Shown here: positions 28,650 through 37,255 of the stretch, one piece after another
Layout: every line of letters starts with the position of its first letter
How positions within the stretch are numbered: position 1 is the first letter of the stretch
Assembly: GCF_004124325.1 (NCBI RefSeq)
Contig: NZ_QBDT01000001.1
Location: forward strand, 5,642,001-5,706,000
From: Streptomyces sp. L2
Lineage (GTDB): Bacteria > Actinomycetota > Actinomycetes > Streptomycetales > Streptomycetaceae
Direction of reading: 5' to 3'
Length of the DNA stretch: 64,000 bases
Program-made: the position numbers and the translations under genes
The notes under the pieces: generated by a model
Databases searched by the model: none
What the model saw: only the letters and a program-made list of their open reading frames with translations
What the model was told of the DNA's origin: nothing

Positions 28650-29306
28650 TCAGGCGGCATCGCGTCGCCGTCGTCGTGCCTGCCACACCCCCGCGCCCGC
28701 GAGCAGGGCGACCACTCCGACGCCGATCGGCAGCCCCAGGGAAGGTCCGCCGGACGAGTGACCCGCGGTCGGGGACGGGTCCGTACCGGAGTCTTCGCCG
28801 GCGGCGACCTGCTCGCCGCACCCCTTCGCCGGGTACCCGGCGATGGCGCACAACAGGGCGTTGGTGTCGTACCGCAGCGGCTTGGCCACGGCCGCCAGCG
28901 CCTCCGCCGCCGTGGCGTCGCCGGACACCCGCGCGCACGCGGTACGCCCCCGCGGCGGCCGCTCACCGGACGGCGCGTCCGCGGCCGTACCGAAGTCCAG
29001 CACGAAGGCCACCCGCTTCGTCCCCCGCTTCGCGGGGGTCCCCGCGCAGATCGCCCCGAAGTCCGCCGCGCCGCGCGGGCGCACCGCGCTCGCCGAGTCC
29101 GGGCTCACCGCGAAGCGGAACCCCTCGACCGCGCCGTCCTCGGGGCGGGCGGTCGACGGACCCTCGGTGGCATAGGTCCACCGGCCACCGTCGCGCTCCC
29201 AGAACGACCAGTAGCGGTACCCCGCGGCCCGCGCCTCGACCGCCGCGCCGGCGACCAGCACCAGCGCGGCGACCAGCAGGACCCCGGCACGGCGGACGGC
29301 GGTCAC
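28650..29306 (-). CDS. SCO2322 family secreted protein (possible cobalamin-binding beta domain)
   Basis: This 218-residue exported protein has a signal helix (about residues 5-25, AAGYRYW after cleavage), a beta-rich domain beginning YRYWSFWERDGGRWTYA with two later cysteine pairs (ICAG, ACARV; LLCAI, KGCGEQV), a linker, a C-terminal membrane helix and an Arg-rich anchor. The W-x-F/Y start resembles DUF4430, the transcobalamin C-terminal-like domain (by eye only). GTG 29306 overlaps the upstream stop as GTGA. It sits in the riboswitch-controlled ECF operon, so a surface corrinoid-binding role is likely. Confidence 0.83.
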   Translation of the reverse strand: MTAVRRAGVLLVAALVLVAGAAVEARAAGYRYWSFWERDGGRWTYATEGPSTARPEDGAVEGFRFAVSPDSASAVRPRGAADFGAICAGTPAKRGTKRVAFVLDFGTAADAPSGERPPRGRTACARVSGDATAAEALAAVAKPLRYDTNALLCAIAGYPAKGCGEQVAAGEDSGTDPSPTAGHSSGGPSLGLPIGVGVVALLAGAGVWQARRRRRDAA

Positions 29307-30538
29307 AGCTGCCGCTGCTTCCGGCGGGCGCTCATCAGGAAGCCCACGCCGATGCCGCCGACGAGCCCGACGCCGACGATCCACCAGACACTGTTGCCGG
29401 AACCGTCGTCCGACGTCTTCTCCTCGTCGGCGTGCGACGACGCGGCCGCCTGCTTCTGCGGGGCCGGACCCGACGCGTTCAGCGCGCTCACCAGATCCGT
29501 GCCCCCGAAGTCCGCCGGGTCGGCGCCGACCGCGTGCGCGGCCAGGATCAGCTGGGCGTAGGCGGCCGGGCCGCTCTGCTTCGCCCAGGCGCCGGCGTTC
29601 TTCTCCAGCCAGGCGTACGGCTTCTTCGCCTGCGCGAGGTAGCCGTCCGCGGCGAGCGCCACGACCGTGTCCGCGGTGTTGCCGAAGTCCGGCTGGTCCG
29701 CGGCGCCGGGCAGGGCCGAGGTGAGGTGGCCGGTCCTGGCGACGGCGTCCGCGAGGTACGCGGCACCGTTGTCCGCGACCCGCGCCGGAGCCGGCTTCCC
29801 GGGGGCGCAGGCGGGAGCCTTGCCCCGGTCGGCCCCGGCCTTCACCCCGAAGCCCTTGCCGAGCGCGCCGACGACACCCGCGGCCGTGGCGTCCGCGTTG
29901 GCGGTGAGCTTGCCCTTCTTGGGCTGGTAGGCGAGGGCGCCGCCGCCCTTCCCCCCGCAGGGGAGAGCGAACTCGGCCAGCAGGTCGTACGGCGACTTGC
30001 CGCCCGCCCGCACCTGCCCCGGGTCCTCGCCGGCCGCGGCGAGCGCGCCGATGACGACGGACGTGGAGTTGCTGTCGCTGGGCCCGCCGGGCGTGTAGCC
30101 CCAGCCACCGTCCTTGTTCTGCACCGACTTCAGCCAGCCGGCCGCCTTCTCGACGGCCGCGCCATGCCCGCCGGTCGCCTTGAGCGCCTGTACGGCGACG
30201 GCGGTGCTGTTGGTGTCCACCATCACCTTGGCGTCACACGCCTTGCCGGGGTCCGCGCGGAACGCGGCGAACGCACCGTTCGCGCACTGCTGCCCCGCGA
30301 GCCAGCCGACGGCCGCGGTCGCGGGCCGGTAGCCGAGCGTGTCCTGGGCGAGCAGGGTCAGCGACTGGCGCCAGACACCGTCGTACGTCGGGTCGGTGGT
30401 GCCGTACAGGCCGGACGGGACCGTCACCTTCGGCGACGCGGACGGGGACGGGCCCGCGGCCAGGGCGGGCGCGGCGGACCCGGCCGCGGCGATCACGCCC
30501 ACGGCGGCGAGGACCGCGGCACTGCGGCGGACGTACAT
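29303..30538 (-). CDS. Secreted alpha-toroid (prenyltransferase/squalene-oxidase repeat) protein
   Basis: This 411-residue protein has a signal peptide (MYVRRSAAVLAAVG, APALA cleavage near residue 28). Four or more alpha-hairpin repeats of the prenyltransferase/terpene-cyclase toroid type follow (GWLAGQQCANGAF, DTNSTAVAVQAL, GWLKSVQNKDGGWGY, NSTSVVIGAL). A linker, a membrane helix and a KQRQL tail anchor it. The family fold equals the alpha domain of intrinsic factor/transcobalamin. It is the first gene after the cobalamin riboswitch. ATG 30538 is the signal-peptide start; GAGGAGAGG lies about 14 bases upstream. Confidence 0.87.
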   Translation of the reverse strand: MYVRRSAAVLAAVGVIAAAGSAAPALAAGPSPSASPKVTVPSGLYGTTDPTYDGVWRQSLTLLAQDTLGYRPATAAVGWLAGQQCANGAFAAFRADPGKACDAKVMVDTNSTAVAVQALKATGGHGAAVEKAAGWLKSVQNKDGGWGYTPGGPSDSNSTSVVIGALAAAGEDPGQVRAGGKSPYDLLAEFALPCGGKGGGALAYQPKKGKLTANADATAAGVVGALGKGFGVKAGADRGKAPACAPGKPAPARVADNGAAYLADAVARTGHLTSALPGAADQPDFGNTADTVVALAADGYLAQAKKPYAWLEKNAGAWAKQSGPAAYAQLILAAHAVGADPADFGGTDLVSALNASGPAPQKQAAASSHADEEKTSDDGSGNSVWWIVGVGLVGGIGVGFLMSARRKQRQL

Positions 30539-30659
30539 GATCGGCGACTGCCTCTCCTCGGAGAGCCGGGCAGCGCACGGGAACACCCCGGGCGGCTCGG
30601 CTCCGTGAACCTCGACGGTGCCGTGCGCGGCGGAACGCCGACGCACGTGAGCCGGTCAA

Positions 30660-30780
30660 AATCCCGTACGGGGCAGTCCGGCTCACCGTCCACCGGGGAC
30701 GGCTCACGGTTGCGGGTCAGCGCCGGAATTGCACCGGCTTCCCCCCGTACGAGTGTGATGACGACACCGCCACTTTACCG
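30660..30780 (-). ncRNA. Cobalamin riboswitch
   Basis: Read on the minus strand, the core has GGGAAGCCGGTGCAATTCCG, then GCGCTGACCCGCAACCGTGA, matching the conserved GGTGCAA...CTGNCCCGCAACNGT block of B12 riboswitches. GTACGGGG (30743-30750) pairs with CCCCGTAC (30666-30673). A degenerate B12 box follows (GAGCCGGACTGCC). TAAAGT at 30772-30777 is a good -10. A downstream hairpin GTGAGCCGG/CCGGCTCAC (30647-30686) overlaps the 3' part and may be the expression platform. It predicts repression of the toroid-SCO2322-ECF operon by B12. Confidence 0.92.
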
Positions 30781-30843
30781 GCAGCCGAACGGACCCCGAG
30801 GAGTGGCTGTGGGCACAGCCGCCCGGTGACTAGGGTCACGGCC

Positions 30844-31512
30844 ATGACGACGACGGGGAGACTGCTCGGCTCGGGCCGTTCGGCGGACGTGTACGAGATG
30901 GACGACGCGTGGGTGCTGCGCCGCGACCGGGAGGGGTGGGGGGACGCGGCCGCCGAGGGCGCGGTGATGGCGTACGTGCGCGAGCACGGCTATCCGGTGC
31001 CCCGCGTACGGCCCTCCGCGTCCCGCACCGACCTGGTCCTGGAGCGGCTGTCCGGTCCGACGATGCTCGCCGCGCTCACCTCGGGCCTCATCGCCCCGGC
31101 CGAGGCGGGCACGCTGCTCGCCCGGCTGCTGCGCCAACTGCACGCGCTGCCCGGCCGGAACCCGGCCGACCCGGCCGCGCGGGTCCTGCACCTCGACCTC
31201 CACCCGGACAACGTCATCCTCACGGCCGACGGCCCCCGCGTCATAGACTGGTCCAACACCGAGGACGGCCCACCCGGCCTGGACTGGGCCATGTCCGCGA
31301 TCATCCTGGCCCAGGTAGCCGCAGACGACACCCCTCTCACCACCCCGGCCCACACCATCCTGACAACCTTGCTGAGGGACCCTTCCCCCCTCACCCAATC
31401 CACCCTCACCGAGGCCCGCAACCGCCGCGCGGCCAACCCGACGATGAGCCCGCGAGAACTCGAACTGCTCGGTCCAGCAGAAGAGTTGGTCAGACTCCGG
31501 GCAACGTTCTAG
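30844..31512 (+). CDS. Aminoglycoside-phosphotransferase-fold kinase
   Basis: This 222-residue protein has the APH kinase core: LLGSGRSADVYEMDD as nucleotide loop, a catalytic loop VLHLDLHPDNVIL (HxDxxxxN) and VIDWSN replacing DFG. It is shorter than resistance APH enzymes and probably phosphorylates a small metabolite. ATG 30844 has no RBS, but TAGGGT lies six bases before it, so the mRNA is probably leaderless. It is divergent from the cobalamin-riboswitch operon. Confidence 0.87.
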   Translation: MTTTGRLLGSGRSADVYEMDDAWVLRRDREGWGDAAAEGAVMAYVREHGYPVPRVRPSASRTDLVLERLSGPTMLAALTSGLIAPAEAGTLLARLLRQLHALPGRNPADPAARVLHLDLHPDNVILTADGPRVIDWSNTEDGPPGLDWAMSAIILAQVAADDTPLTTPAHTILTTLLRDPSPLTQSTLTEARNRRAANPTMSPRELELLGPAEELVRLRATF

Positions 31513-31529
31513 ACACGCGGCCGGGGGAC

Positions 31530-31597
31530 GCGCCCCGAAAGGGGCGCGGGGCTGCGTCCGATATGCGGCTCCGCCGCGTGGGCGCGACCAGCCACAA
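31530..31597. repeat. Type B dispersed repeat, copy 1
   Basis: CGCCCC-GAAA-GGGGCG forms a perfect hairpin with a GNRA loop, followed by CGGGGCTGCG, ATATGCGGCTCCGCCGCGTG (GCGGC-TCC-GCCGC hairpin) and GGCGCGACCAGCC. It lies in the convergent gap between the kinase and the ATP-grasp-like gene, where it could act as a two-way terminator. Confidence 0.8.
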
Positions 31598-31637
31598 CGC
31601 ACCCGCACCCGAAAACGCACCGAACCTCAGCGGAGCG

Positions 31638-32684
31638 TCACGCCGCGAACGTCCGACTCGGCGGCGAAACAGTAGCGCTCAGATGGACCGCCAACCCCCG
31701 CAATCCCCCCTCGCACTCACCCGGGTCCGCCCCCACCACCACCCAGTGCGCCAGCCGGTCACTCGCGTCGGCGTGCGACGCCGCCCGCACCAGCCCGCCC
31801 GGCTGCCGGCTGAGCACCATCCGCTCGGCGGACGGCTCCTGCGCGGCGGCCGGGGCCAGCGCCAGGTGGGTCAGCCGGCCGGTGGCCGCCGGGTAGGCGA
31901 ACTGGATCGCCGCGGCCCGCTGCCGGGTCAGCGACACGTCCGGCACACCGCCCGTGGCGACGGCGGCCGCCGCCCGCGCGAGATCGACGCCGGTGGCCCG
32001 CTCGACCAGCAGCGGGATCAGATCGCCGGGCAGGCACGGGGCGGCACCGATGACGCGGGGGCCGCGCGGGGTGACGCGGAGCTCGACGTGGAGGACACCG
32101 TGGGTGAGGCCGAGTGCCCGGCCGGTGCGCTCCACGGCCTGCCGCAGGAACGGGTTGTGCAGCAGGCCGTCATGGGCGTACACGATGTGCCGCAGCGGCT
32201 GCCGGGCGGGCGGCGGCCCCGGGGTCGTACGGGTGATCGCGACGATGTGGACGTCCTCGTCGTGGACGACGGCCTCGGCGGCGACCAGCGGTCCCTCCAG
32301 ATCGTCGCGGCCGGCCGGCGGCACCCCGTGCCGGGCGAGCAGCGTGCGCAGCGCGGCCGGGTCGGCACAGGCCAGTGCCGTCTCGTACGGCAGGCCCGGC
32401 AGCCCCAGCTGCCCGGCGACGCGCGCGGCGGTGACCAGGTGCTCCCGCGACCAGGTCAGCACCCCGGCGACCCGCTGCCGGGCGGCGAACCGCGCCACCA
32501 CACCGGCCGTGTCCGCCTCCCGGTCGGGGTCGGCCACGAGATGACCGGCCAGGAGGGGGAGCGCCCACGCGGGCGGGGCCGCGCCCACCAGTACGACCGG
32601 GTGTACGGCGGCGATCCGCGCCAGCGGGAACTCGCCGTACGCGGCCTGACGTCCGGCCCCGAGGAGCAGCAGGGGCGACGGCAT
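31638..32684 (-). CDS. ATP-grasp-like carboxylate ligase protein
   Basis: This 348-residue soluble protein begins with LLLLGAGRQAAYGEF, resembling the pre-ATP-grasp Rossmann domain. It continues with a central region containing ACADPAALRTLLARHGVP (the lysine-poor ATP-grasp entry) and a catalytic-domain-like HVELRVTPRGPRVIGAAPCLPGD, where E and N/R ligands would sit. It resembles biotin-carboxylase/carbamoyl-phosphate-synthase-type ligases but several canonical ATP-grasp residues are not obvious, so activity is uncertain. ATG 32684 follows AAGGTGAGG. Confidence 0.7.
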   Translation of the reverse strand: MPSPLLLLGAGRQAAYGEFPLARIAAVHPVVLVGAAPPAWALPLLAGHLVADPDREADTAGVVARFAARQRVAGVLTWSREHLVTAARVAGQLGLPGLPYETALACADPAALRTLLARHGVPPAGRDDLEGPLVAAEAVVHDEDVHIVAITRTTPGPPPARQPLRHIVYAHDGLLHNPFLRQAVERTGRALGLTHGVLHVELRVTPRGPRVIGAAPCLPGDLIPLLVERATGVDLARAAAAVATGGVPDVSLTRQRAAAIQFAYPAATGRLTHLALAPAAAQEPSAERMVLSRQPGGLVRAASHADASDRLAHWVVVGADPGECEGGLRGLAVHLSATVSPPSRTFAA

Positions 32685-32939
32685 CGGCGCCTCACCTTCG
32701 TGTGGGAGAAGCCGAACAGAGATACACCCCGGGTGCCGCTCCCCCATAGGCGGCACCCGGGGCGGGTCAGATCAATCTTGCTCTCTGTGCTGTGATCCTC
32801 ACCCACCGCACCCTCAACTGTCAACGATTACTGCCTTCTTGCGCAGGGGGTGTTGCCTCTCTGGTGACGCGGCGAGGGACCGGGTAGCCTCGCGTCCACT
32901 TGAGCCACGGAACGGACGACGCGCCCAGGGGGGACCTCG

Positions 32940-33551
32940 GTGAGTGACGCCTACGCCCCGCTGGCCGACGTGCTGGACCGGCTCGGCGAGCTGACCGGGC
33001 GGCCCGGACGGCTGCCGGAGGCCCTGGACGTGTCCGACCTCTCGCACCGGACCGGCATCCCCGTCGGCGTCGTCGTCGACCTGCTCGGGGGCGGCCGCGC
33101 ACCGGAGGTCGGGCTGGCCGAACGGGTGCGGCAGCGGCTGGACTTCATCCGGGAGACCCGGCGCCGTCCCGACGGCAAGCGCTACTCGCTGGACGAACTG
33201 GCCAGGATCGCCGGGACCAGCCGGCAGTGGCTGAGCGAGTGGCGCAAGAGCGGCATGCCGAGCCTGGAACACGCCGACCGGCTGCGCAGGTACTTCGGCC
33301 TGTCGGCCGGCTTCTTCACCGCGGACGAACAGGAGGCGCTGCACGAGGCGTTGCAGCCGGTCCTGCAGTCCCTGGAGGCCGAGGCGGACCCGCTCCTGCG
33401 ACTGCGCGAGTGCGGCCTCGTCCGGCTCGCCGCCCGGGCGCCGCAGATGAACGCCCGCCAGCTCACTACCCTCGCCGACCTGGCTGAAATGATCATCACG
33501 GCCGAGCACACGGCGAACCCGCCCCACCCGGCGGCCTCGGCCTCCGCCTGA
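32940..33551 (+). CDS. XRE/EspR-like helix-turn-helix regulator
   Basis: This 203-residue protein has a central HTH: YSLDELARIAGTSRQWLSEWR. FGLSAGFFTADEQEALHEAL and a C-terminal helix pair with LRECGLVRLAARAPQM follow. The order HTH - xFFTxDE - dimerisation helices matches mycobacterial EspR/Rv3849-type nucleoid-associated regulators (by eye). The first 75 residues form an extra helical domain. GTG 32940 follows AGGGGGGACC. The gap upstream (32685-32939) has no gene. Confidence 0.82.
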   Translation: MSDAYAPLADVLDRLGELTGRPGRLPEALDVSDLSHRTGIPVGVVVDLLGGGRAPEVGLAERVRQRLDFIRETRRRPDGKRYSLDELARIAGTSRQWLSEWRKSGMPSLEHADRLRRYFGLSAGFFTADEQEALHEALQPVLQSLEAEADPLLRLRECGLVRLAARAPQMNARQLTTLADLAEMIITAEHTANPPHPAASASA

Positions 33552-33598
33552 CGCGCCTGACACCCGCGCCCACCTTCCGGATGGGCCCGCCGGCCGGT

Positions 33599-34633
33599 TC
33601 AGACGGCCACGTAGCTCACCGGGTCGCTGCCCGCGACCGGCTCCGCCCGGCCCTGTTTCACCAGGTGCCGCACGTGGGCCTCGGCCTCGGAGACCGCGAT
33701 GTTCCGGGAGCCGTAGGGGATCTCGTCCCAGGGGCGGTTCCACCGCATGCGCTCGGCGAGTTGCCATGGGGTGTGCGGAGTGGAAAGGAGGGCGAGCAGG
33801 GCGGTGAGCCGGTCCTCGTGGTGCGCGAGAAGCTGCCGTACGCGTGCCGGCGCGTCGCTGAAGGCGTACTGGTGGGCCGGGAGGACCTCGGCGGGGGACA
33901 GGCGGGCGACGCGTTCGAGGGAGTCGAGGTAGTCGCCGAGGGGGTCGGTGACCGTCGTGTCGTCCGGGTCCTCGTACAGGCCGATGTGCGGGGTGATCTC
34001 CGGGAGGAGGTGGTCGCCGGAGAACAGGCGTCCGCGCCCCGGCAGTTGAGCGGGGTGCCCCTCCTCCAGGTGCAGGCAGACGTGGCCGGGGGTGTGGCCC
34101 GGGGTCCAGATCGCGCGCAGGCGGCGGCCGGGCAGGTCGAGGAGGTCGCCGGGGGCGATCTCCCGGTCGGGCAGGGCGGGGGCGAGGCCGGGCAGGGCGG
34201 TGCGGCCGCGCGGCGAGCGGAGCGGGGCGATGTGCTCCTCGGGCGCGCCGGCCGCGGTGAGCTTGGCCGCCATGTAGGTGAACCAGCGCTCGGCCCGCGT
34301 CTCCCGCGTCCGCCGCACGATCGCCGCGTCGGCCGCGTGCAGCGCGATCCACGCACCGGAGACCTCCCGCACCCGAGCGGACAGGCCGTGGTGGTCGGGG
34401 TGGTGGTGGGTGACGACCACCCCGTACACCTCCTGGACTGCCGAACCGCAGTCCGCCAGTCCGGCCACCAGCGCGTCCCAGGACGCCGGGTCGTCCCACC
34501 CGGTGTCCACCAGCACCGGACCCCGGTCGGTGTCCACGACGTACACGAGAGTGTGGCCGAGCGGGTTGTCCGGGATGGGCACCTGGACGGACCGCACACC
34601 CCCGCCGTGATCGAACGTCCTCGTCCTCGTCAT
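33599..34633 (-). CDS. Metallo-beta-lactamase-fold hydrolase
   Basis: This 344-residue protein carries VTHHHPDHHG (metal ligands His76, His78, Asp80, His81), TPGHTPGHVC and LFSGDHLLPEI, the glyoxalase-II/lactonase type of MBL fold. A C-terminal winged-helix-like extension (LAERMRWNRP, VSEAEAHVRHLVKQGR) is typical of the actinobacterial MBL subgroup linked to CoA-ester or lipid metabolism. ATG 34633 follows GGAGGGCTG. A perfect KstR box (34707-34720) lies beside a minus-strand -10 TATAGT (34699-34704), placing it in the lipid regulon. Confidence 0.9.
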   Translation of the reverse strand: MTRTRTFDHGGGVRSVQVPIPDNPLGHTLVYVVDTDRGPVLVDTGWDDPASWDALVAGLADCGSAVQEVYGVVVTHHHPDHHGLSARVREVSGAWIALHAADAAIVRRTRETRAERWFTYMAAKLTAAGAPEEHIAPLRSPRGRTALPGLAPALPDREIAPGDLLDLPGRRLRAIWTPGHTPGHVCLHLEEGHPAQLPGRGRLFSGDHLLPEITPHIGLYEDPDDTTVTDPLGDYLDSLERVARLSPAEVLPAHQYAFSDAPARVRQLLAHHEDRLTALLALLSTPHTPWQLAERMRWNRPWDEIPYGSRNIAVSEAEAHVRHLVKQGRAEPVAGSDPVSYVAV

Positions 34634-34706
34634 CAGCCCTCCGCCCCACGCCGTGCCGGACACCCCGGTGCCACCCACGCCTCACGAGGCCACCGCCCAC
34701 TATAAC

Positions 34707-34720
34707 TAGAACTGGTTCCA
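34707..34720. promoter_or_regulatory. KstR operator, MBL hydrolase promoter (exact)
   Basis: TAGAACTGGTTCCA fits TnnAACnnGTTnnA exactly. It abuts the -10-like TATAGT (34699-34704, minus strand) and lies 74 bases from the hydrolase start. Confidence 0.75.
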
Positions 34721-34831
34721 GTGGATGCCCAAGTCGACTGTCTCCTCCGGAGGTTGAAGCGGCCCGGACATGCAAGCCTCTCCGGACCCCGACCTCCTTC
34801 CTGGACGCCGGCCCGCCGCTACGGCCCCGGC

Positions 34832-35055
34832 CACCGGCCCACTCCGACCTCCCCCGGGGCACCGGCCCACTCCGACCTCCCCCGGGGCACCGGCCCACTC
34901 GGACCTCCCCCGGGGCACCGGCCCACTGCGACCGTCGGCCGGGGCTCCGGCCCATTGCGACCGTCCCCCGAGGTGCCGGCCCGCTGCGACCGTCGGCCGG
35001 GGCTCCGGCCCATTGCGACCGTCCCCCGAGGTGCCGGCCCGCTGCGACAGCCCTG
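34832..35055. repeat. 28/29-bp minisatellite, about eight copies
   Basis: Three exact copies of a 28-bp unit starting ACCGGCCCACTCCGACC are followed by five copies of a diverged unit (CCGGCCCATTGCGACCG alternating with CCGGCCCGCTGCGACCG). The array fills the gap between the KstR box and the coiled-coil gene at 35101. Confidence 0.85.
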
Positions 35056-35100
35056 GGATACCGGTCCCGCCAGCCCCCCCCGCCTCGGCAGAATGGCCCC

Positions 35101-35634
35101 ATGGACGCTGGACTGGCCGCGCTGCTCGGTGCCGCCGTGGGATCACTCGCCACCCTCGGCTCCGCGATGGTCACCGGTCGCGCGGCCGCGCGCTCGCAGT
35201 TCGCGCAGTGGCGCCGCCAGCACCGCCGGGACGCCTACGTGGACTACCTGACCGCGGTGTACGACCGGGACGTCGCCCTGGACGCGGTGCGCGAAGCGCT
35301 GTGCGCGGACCGGCCGGACATGGGGGAGGTCGACCAGCGGATGGAGCGTTTCCGCGCCCAGGCCCGTGCCGTGCACCGGGCCGCGGAGTCCGTCGTACTC
35401 GAAGGGCCGCAGTCGGTGGCGGAGGCGCTGCACCGCGCGGTGCACGCGGCCGAGGGCCTGGCCGAGGTCGTGCGGCGCATGGTGCGTGACGCCCGCGCGG
35501 GCGACGCCTCCCGCAAGGAGGCCGGCACCGCGCTCGCCGCCGAGCGGGAGCACCTGCTGTACGAGGCGGTGAAGGGCCTCCGCGCGGTGGCCGCGGACGT
35601 CCTCGGCGACCGCCGGGATCCCGCCTCCCGCTGA
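35101..35634 (+). CDS. Membrane-anchored coiled-coil protein, unknown function
   Basis: This 177-residue protein has one N-terminal membrane helix (LAALLGAAVGSLATLGSAMV). A long, highly charged helical region rich in Arg/Glu/Ala with heptad spacing runs to the end. No catalytic motif is visible. ATG 35101 lacks an RBS; CAGAAT lies six bases upstream, which suggests a leaderless transcript. It lies between the MBL hydrolase and the aldehyde dehydrogenase, but its own promoter has no KstR box. Confidence 0.75.
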   Translation: MDAGLAALLGAAVGSLATLGSAMVTGRAAARSQFAQWRRQHRRDAYVDYLTAVYDRDVALDAVREALCADRPDMGEVDQRMERFRAQARAVHRAAESVVLEGPQSVAEALHRAVHAAEGLAEVVRRMVRDARAGDASRKEAGTALAAEREHLLYEAVKGLRAVAADVLGDRRDPASR

Positions 35635-35677
35635 CCGGTGGCAGCACGCCCCCGGACCCGGTCTGACATGCCACCGG
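35635..35677 (+). terminator. Possible terminator after coiled-coil gene
   Basis: CCGGTGGCA (35635-35643) and TGCCACCGG (35669-35677) are perfect 9-bp arms with a 25-base loop, starting right after the stop codon. Confidence 0.45.
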
Positions 35678-35742
35678 CCCCGGGAAGACGCTGTTCAGCG
35701 GCATCAGCGGCATTCTCGTCCTGTCCGTGGACTCCTGGAACT

Positions 35743-35774
35743 AGAACTGATATCAGTTCTGACATCGTGTCAGA
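35743..35774. promoter_or_regulatory. Overlapping palindromes in aldehyde dehydrogenase promoter
   Basis: AGAACTGATATCAGTTCT (35743-35760) is a perfect 18-bp palindrome. TCTGACATCGTGTCAGA (35758-35774) is a perfect 7-3-7 inverted repeat containing the CTGAC-N5-GTCAG box (35759-35773). They overlap by three bases and end 27 bases before ATG 35802. The first resembles a widened KstR site with AAC-N6-GTT spacing rather than AAC-N2-GTT. Confidence 0.7.
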
Positions 35775-35801
35775 AGCCGTACGGCGGGAGGCGGGGCGGT
35801 C

Positions 35802-37253
35802 ATGACCCAGCTCGTGGAACACGGACAGCTGTTCATCGGCGGGGAGTTGACGGACCCCCTGGGCACGGACGTCATCGAGGTCGTCTCGCCGCACACCGAG
35901 GAGGTCATCGGCCGGGTGCCGCACGCCTCCCGGGCGGACGTGGACCGGGCCGTGGCAGTGGCGCGCCGCGCCTTCGACGAGGGGCCCTGGCCGCGGGCGA
36001 GCCTGGACGAGCGGATCGAGGTCGTCACCCGGATCAAGGACGGCATCGCCGTCCGGCACGAGGAGATCGCCCGGGTCATCTCCGCCGAGAACGGCTCCCC
36101 GTACTCCTGGAGCGTCCTCGCCCAGGCGCTCGGCGCGATGATGGTGTGGGACTCGGCGATCAGGGTCGCCCGGGACGTCCCCCAGGAGGAGCGGCGCGAC
36201 GGCGTCCTCGGGCCGATCCTCGTCCGGCGCGAGCCCGTCGGGGTGGTCGCCGCCGTGGTCCCGTGGAACGTGCCGCAGTTCGTCGCCGCCGCCAAGCTCG
36301 CCCCCGCGCTGCTGGCCGGCTGCACGGTCGTACTGAAACCGTCCCCGGAATCCCCGCTCGACGCCTACCTCCTCGGGGAGATCGCGCGCGAGGCCGGGCT
36401 GCCCGAGGGCGTGCTGTCGATCCTGCCCGCCGACCGCGAGGTCAGCGAGTACCTGGTCGGGCACCCCGGCGTCGACAAGGTCTCCTTCACCGGCTCGGTC
36501 GCGGCCGGCAAGCGCGTGATGGAGGTCGCCGCCCGCAACCTCACCCGGGTCACGCTGGAGCTGGGCGGCAAGTCGGCCGCGATCGTCCTGCCGGACGCGG
36601 ACACCGCGACCGCGGTCGCCGGCATCGTCCCGGCGGCCTGGATGAACAACGGGCAGGCCTGCGTCGCCCAGACCCGCATCCTCGTCCCGCGCTCCCGCTA
36701 CGACGAGTTCGCGGACGCCCTCGCCCAGGCGGCCGGTGCGCTCAAGGTCGGCGACCCGCTCGACCCCGCCACCCAGGTCGGCCCGCTGGTCGCCCAGCGG
36801 CAGCAGCGGCGCAACCTCGACTACATCCGGATCGGCCAGGAGGAGGGCGCCAAGATCCTCACCGGCGGCGGCCGCCCGGCCGGACAGGAGCGCGGCTGGT
36901 ACGTCGAGCCGACCCTCTTCGGCGACGTCGACAACACCATGCGCATCGCCCGCGAGGAGATCTTCGGCCCGGTCATCTGCCTGCTGCCGTACGGCGACGA
37001 GCGCGACGCGCTGCGGATCGCCAACGACTCCGACTACGGCCTGTCCGGCAGCGTCTGGACCTCCGACGTAGAGCACGGCGTCGAGATCGCCCGGCAGGTC
37101 CGCACCGGCACCTACTCCGTCAACACCTTCAGCCTGGACATGCTCGGCCCCTTCGGCGGCTACAAGAACTCCGGCCTGGGGCGGGAGTTCGGGCCCGAGG
37201 GGTACGGCGAGTACCTCGAACACAAGATGATCCACCTGCCGGCGGGGGCATAG
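35802..37253 (+). CDS. NAD-dependent aldehyde dehydrogenase
   Basis: This 483-residue protein has the complete ALDH set: Asn156 (VPWNVP), Lys179 (VVLKP), Glu253 (TLELGGKSA) and catalytic Cys287 (NNGQACVAQT). It oxidises an aldehyde to an acid in the cytosol. Length and motifs match the broad-substrate class used in lipid and steroid side-chain breakdown. ATG 35802 has GGGAGG ten bases upstream. The ferredoxin gene follows after two bases, so they form an operon with two overlapping palindromic operators. Confidence 0.95.
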   Translation: MTQLVEHGQLFIGGELTDPLGTDVIEVVSPHTEEVIGRVPHASRADVDRAVAVARRAFDEGPWPRASLDERIEVVTRIKDGIAVRHEEIARVISAENGSPYSWSVLAQALGAMMVWDSAIRVARDVPQEERRDGVLGPILVRREPVGVVAAVVPWNVPQFVAAAKLAPALLAGCTVVLKPSPESPLDAYLLGEIAREAGLPEGVLSILPADREVSEYLVGHPGVDKVSFTGSVAAGKRVMEVAARNLTRVTLELGGKSAAIVLPDADTATAVAGIVPAAWMNNGQACVAQTRILVPRSRYDEFADALAQAAGALKVGDPLDPATQVGPLVAQRQQRRNLDYIRIGQEEGAKILTGGGRPAGQERGWYVEPTLFGDVDNTMRIAREEIFGPVICLLPYGDERDALRIANDSDYGLSGSVWTSDVEHGVEIARQVRTGTYSVNTFSLDMLGPFGGYKNSGLGREFGPEGYGEYLEHKMIHLPAGA

Positions 37254-37255
37254 GG

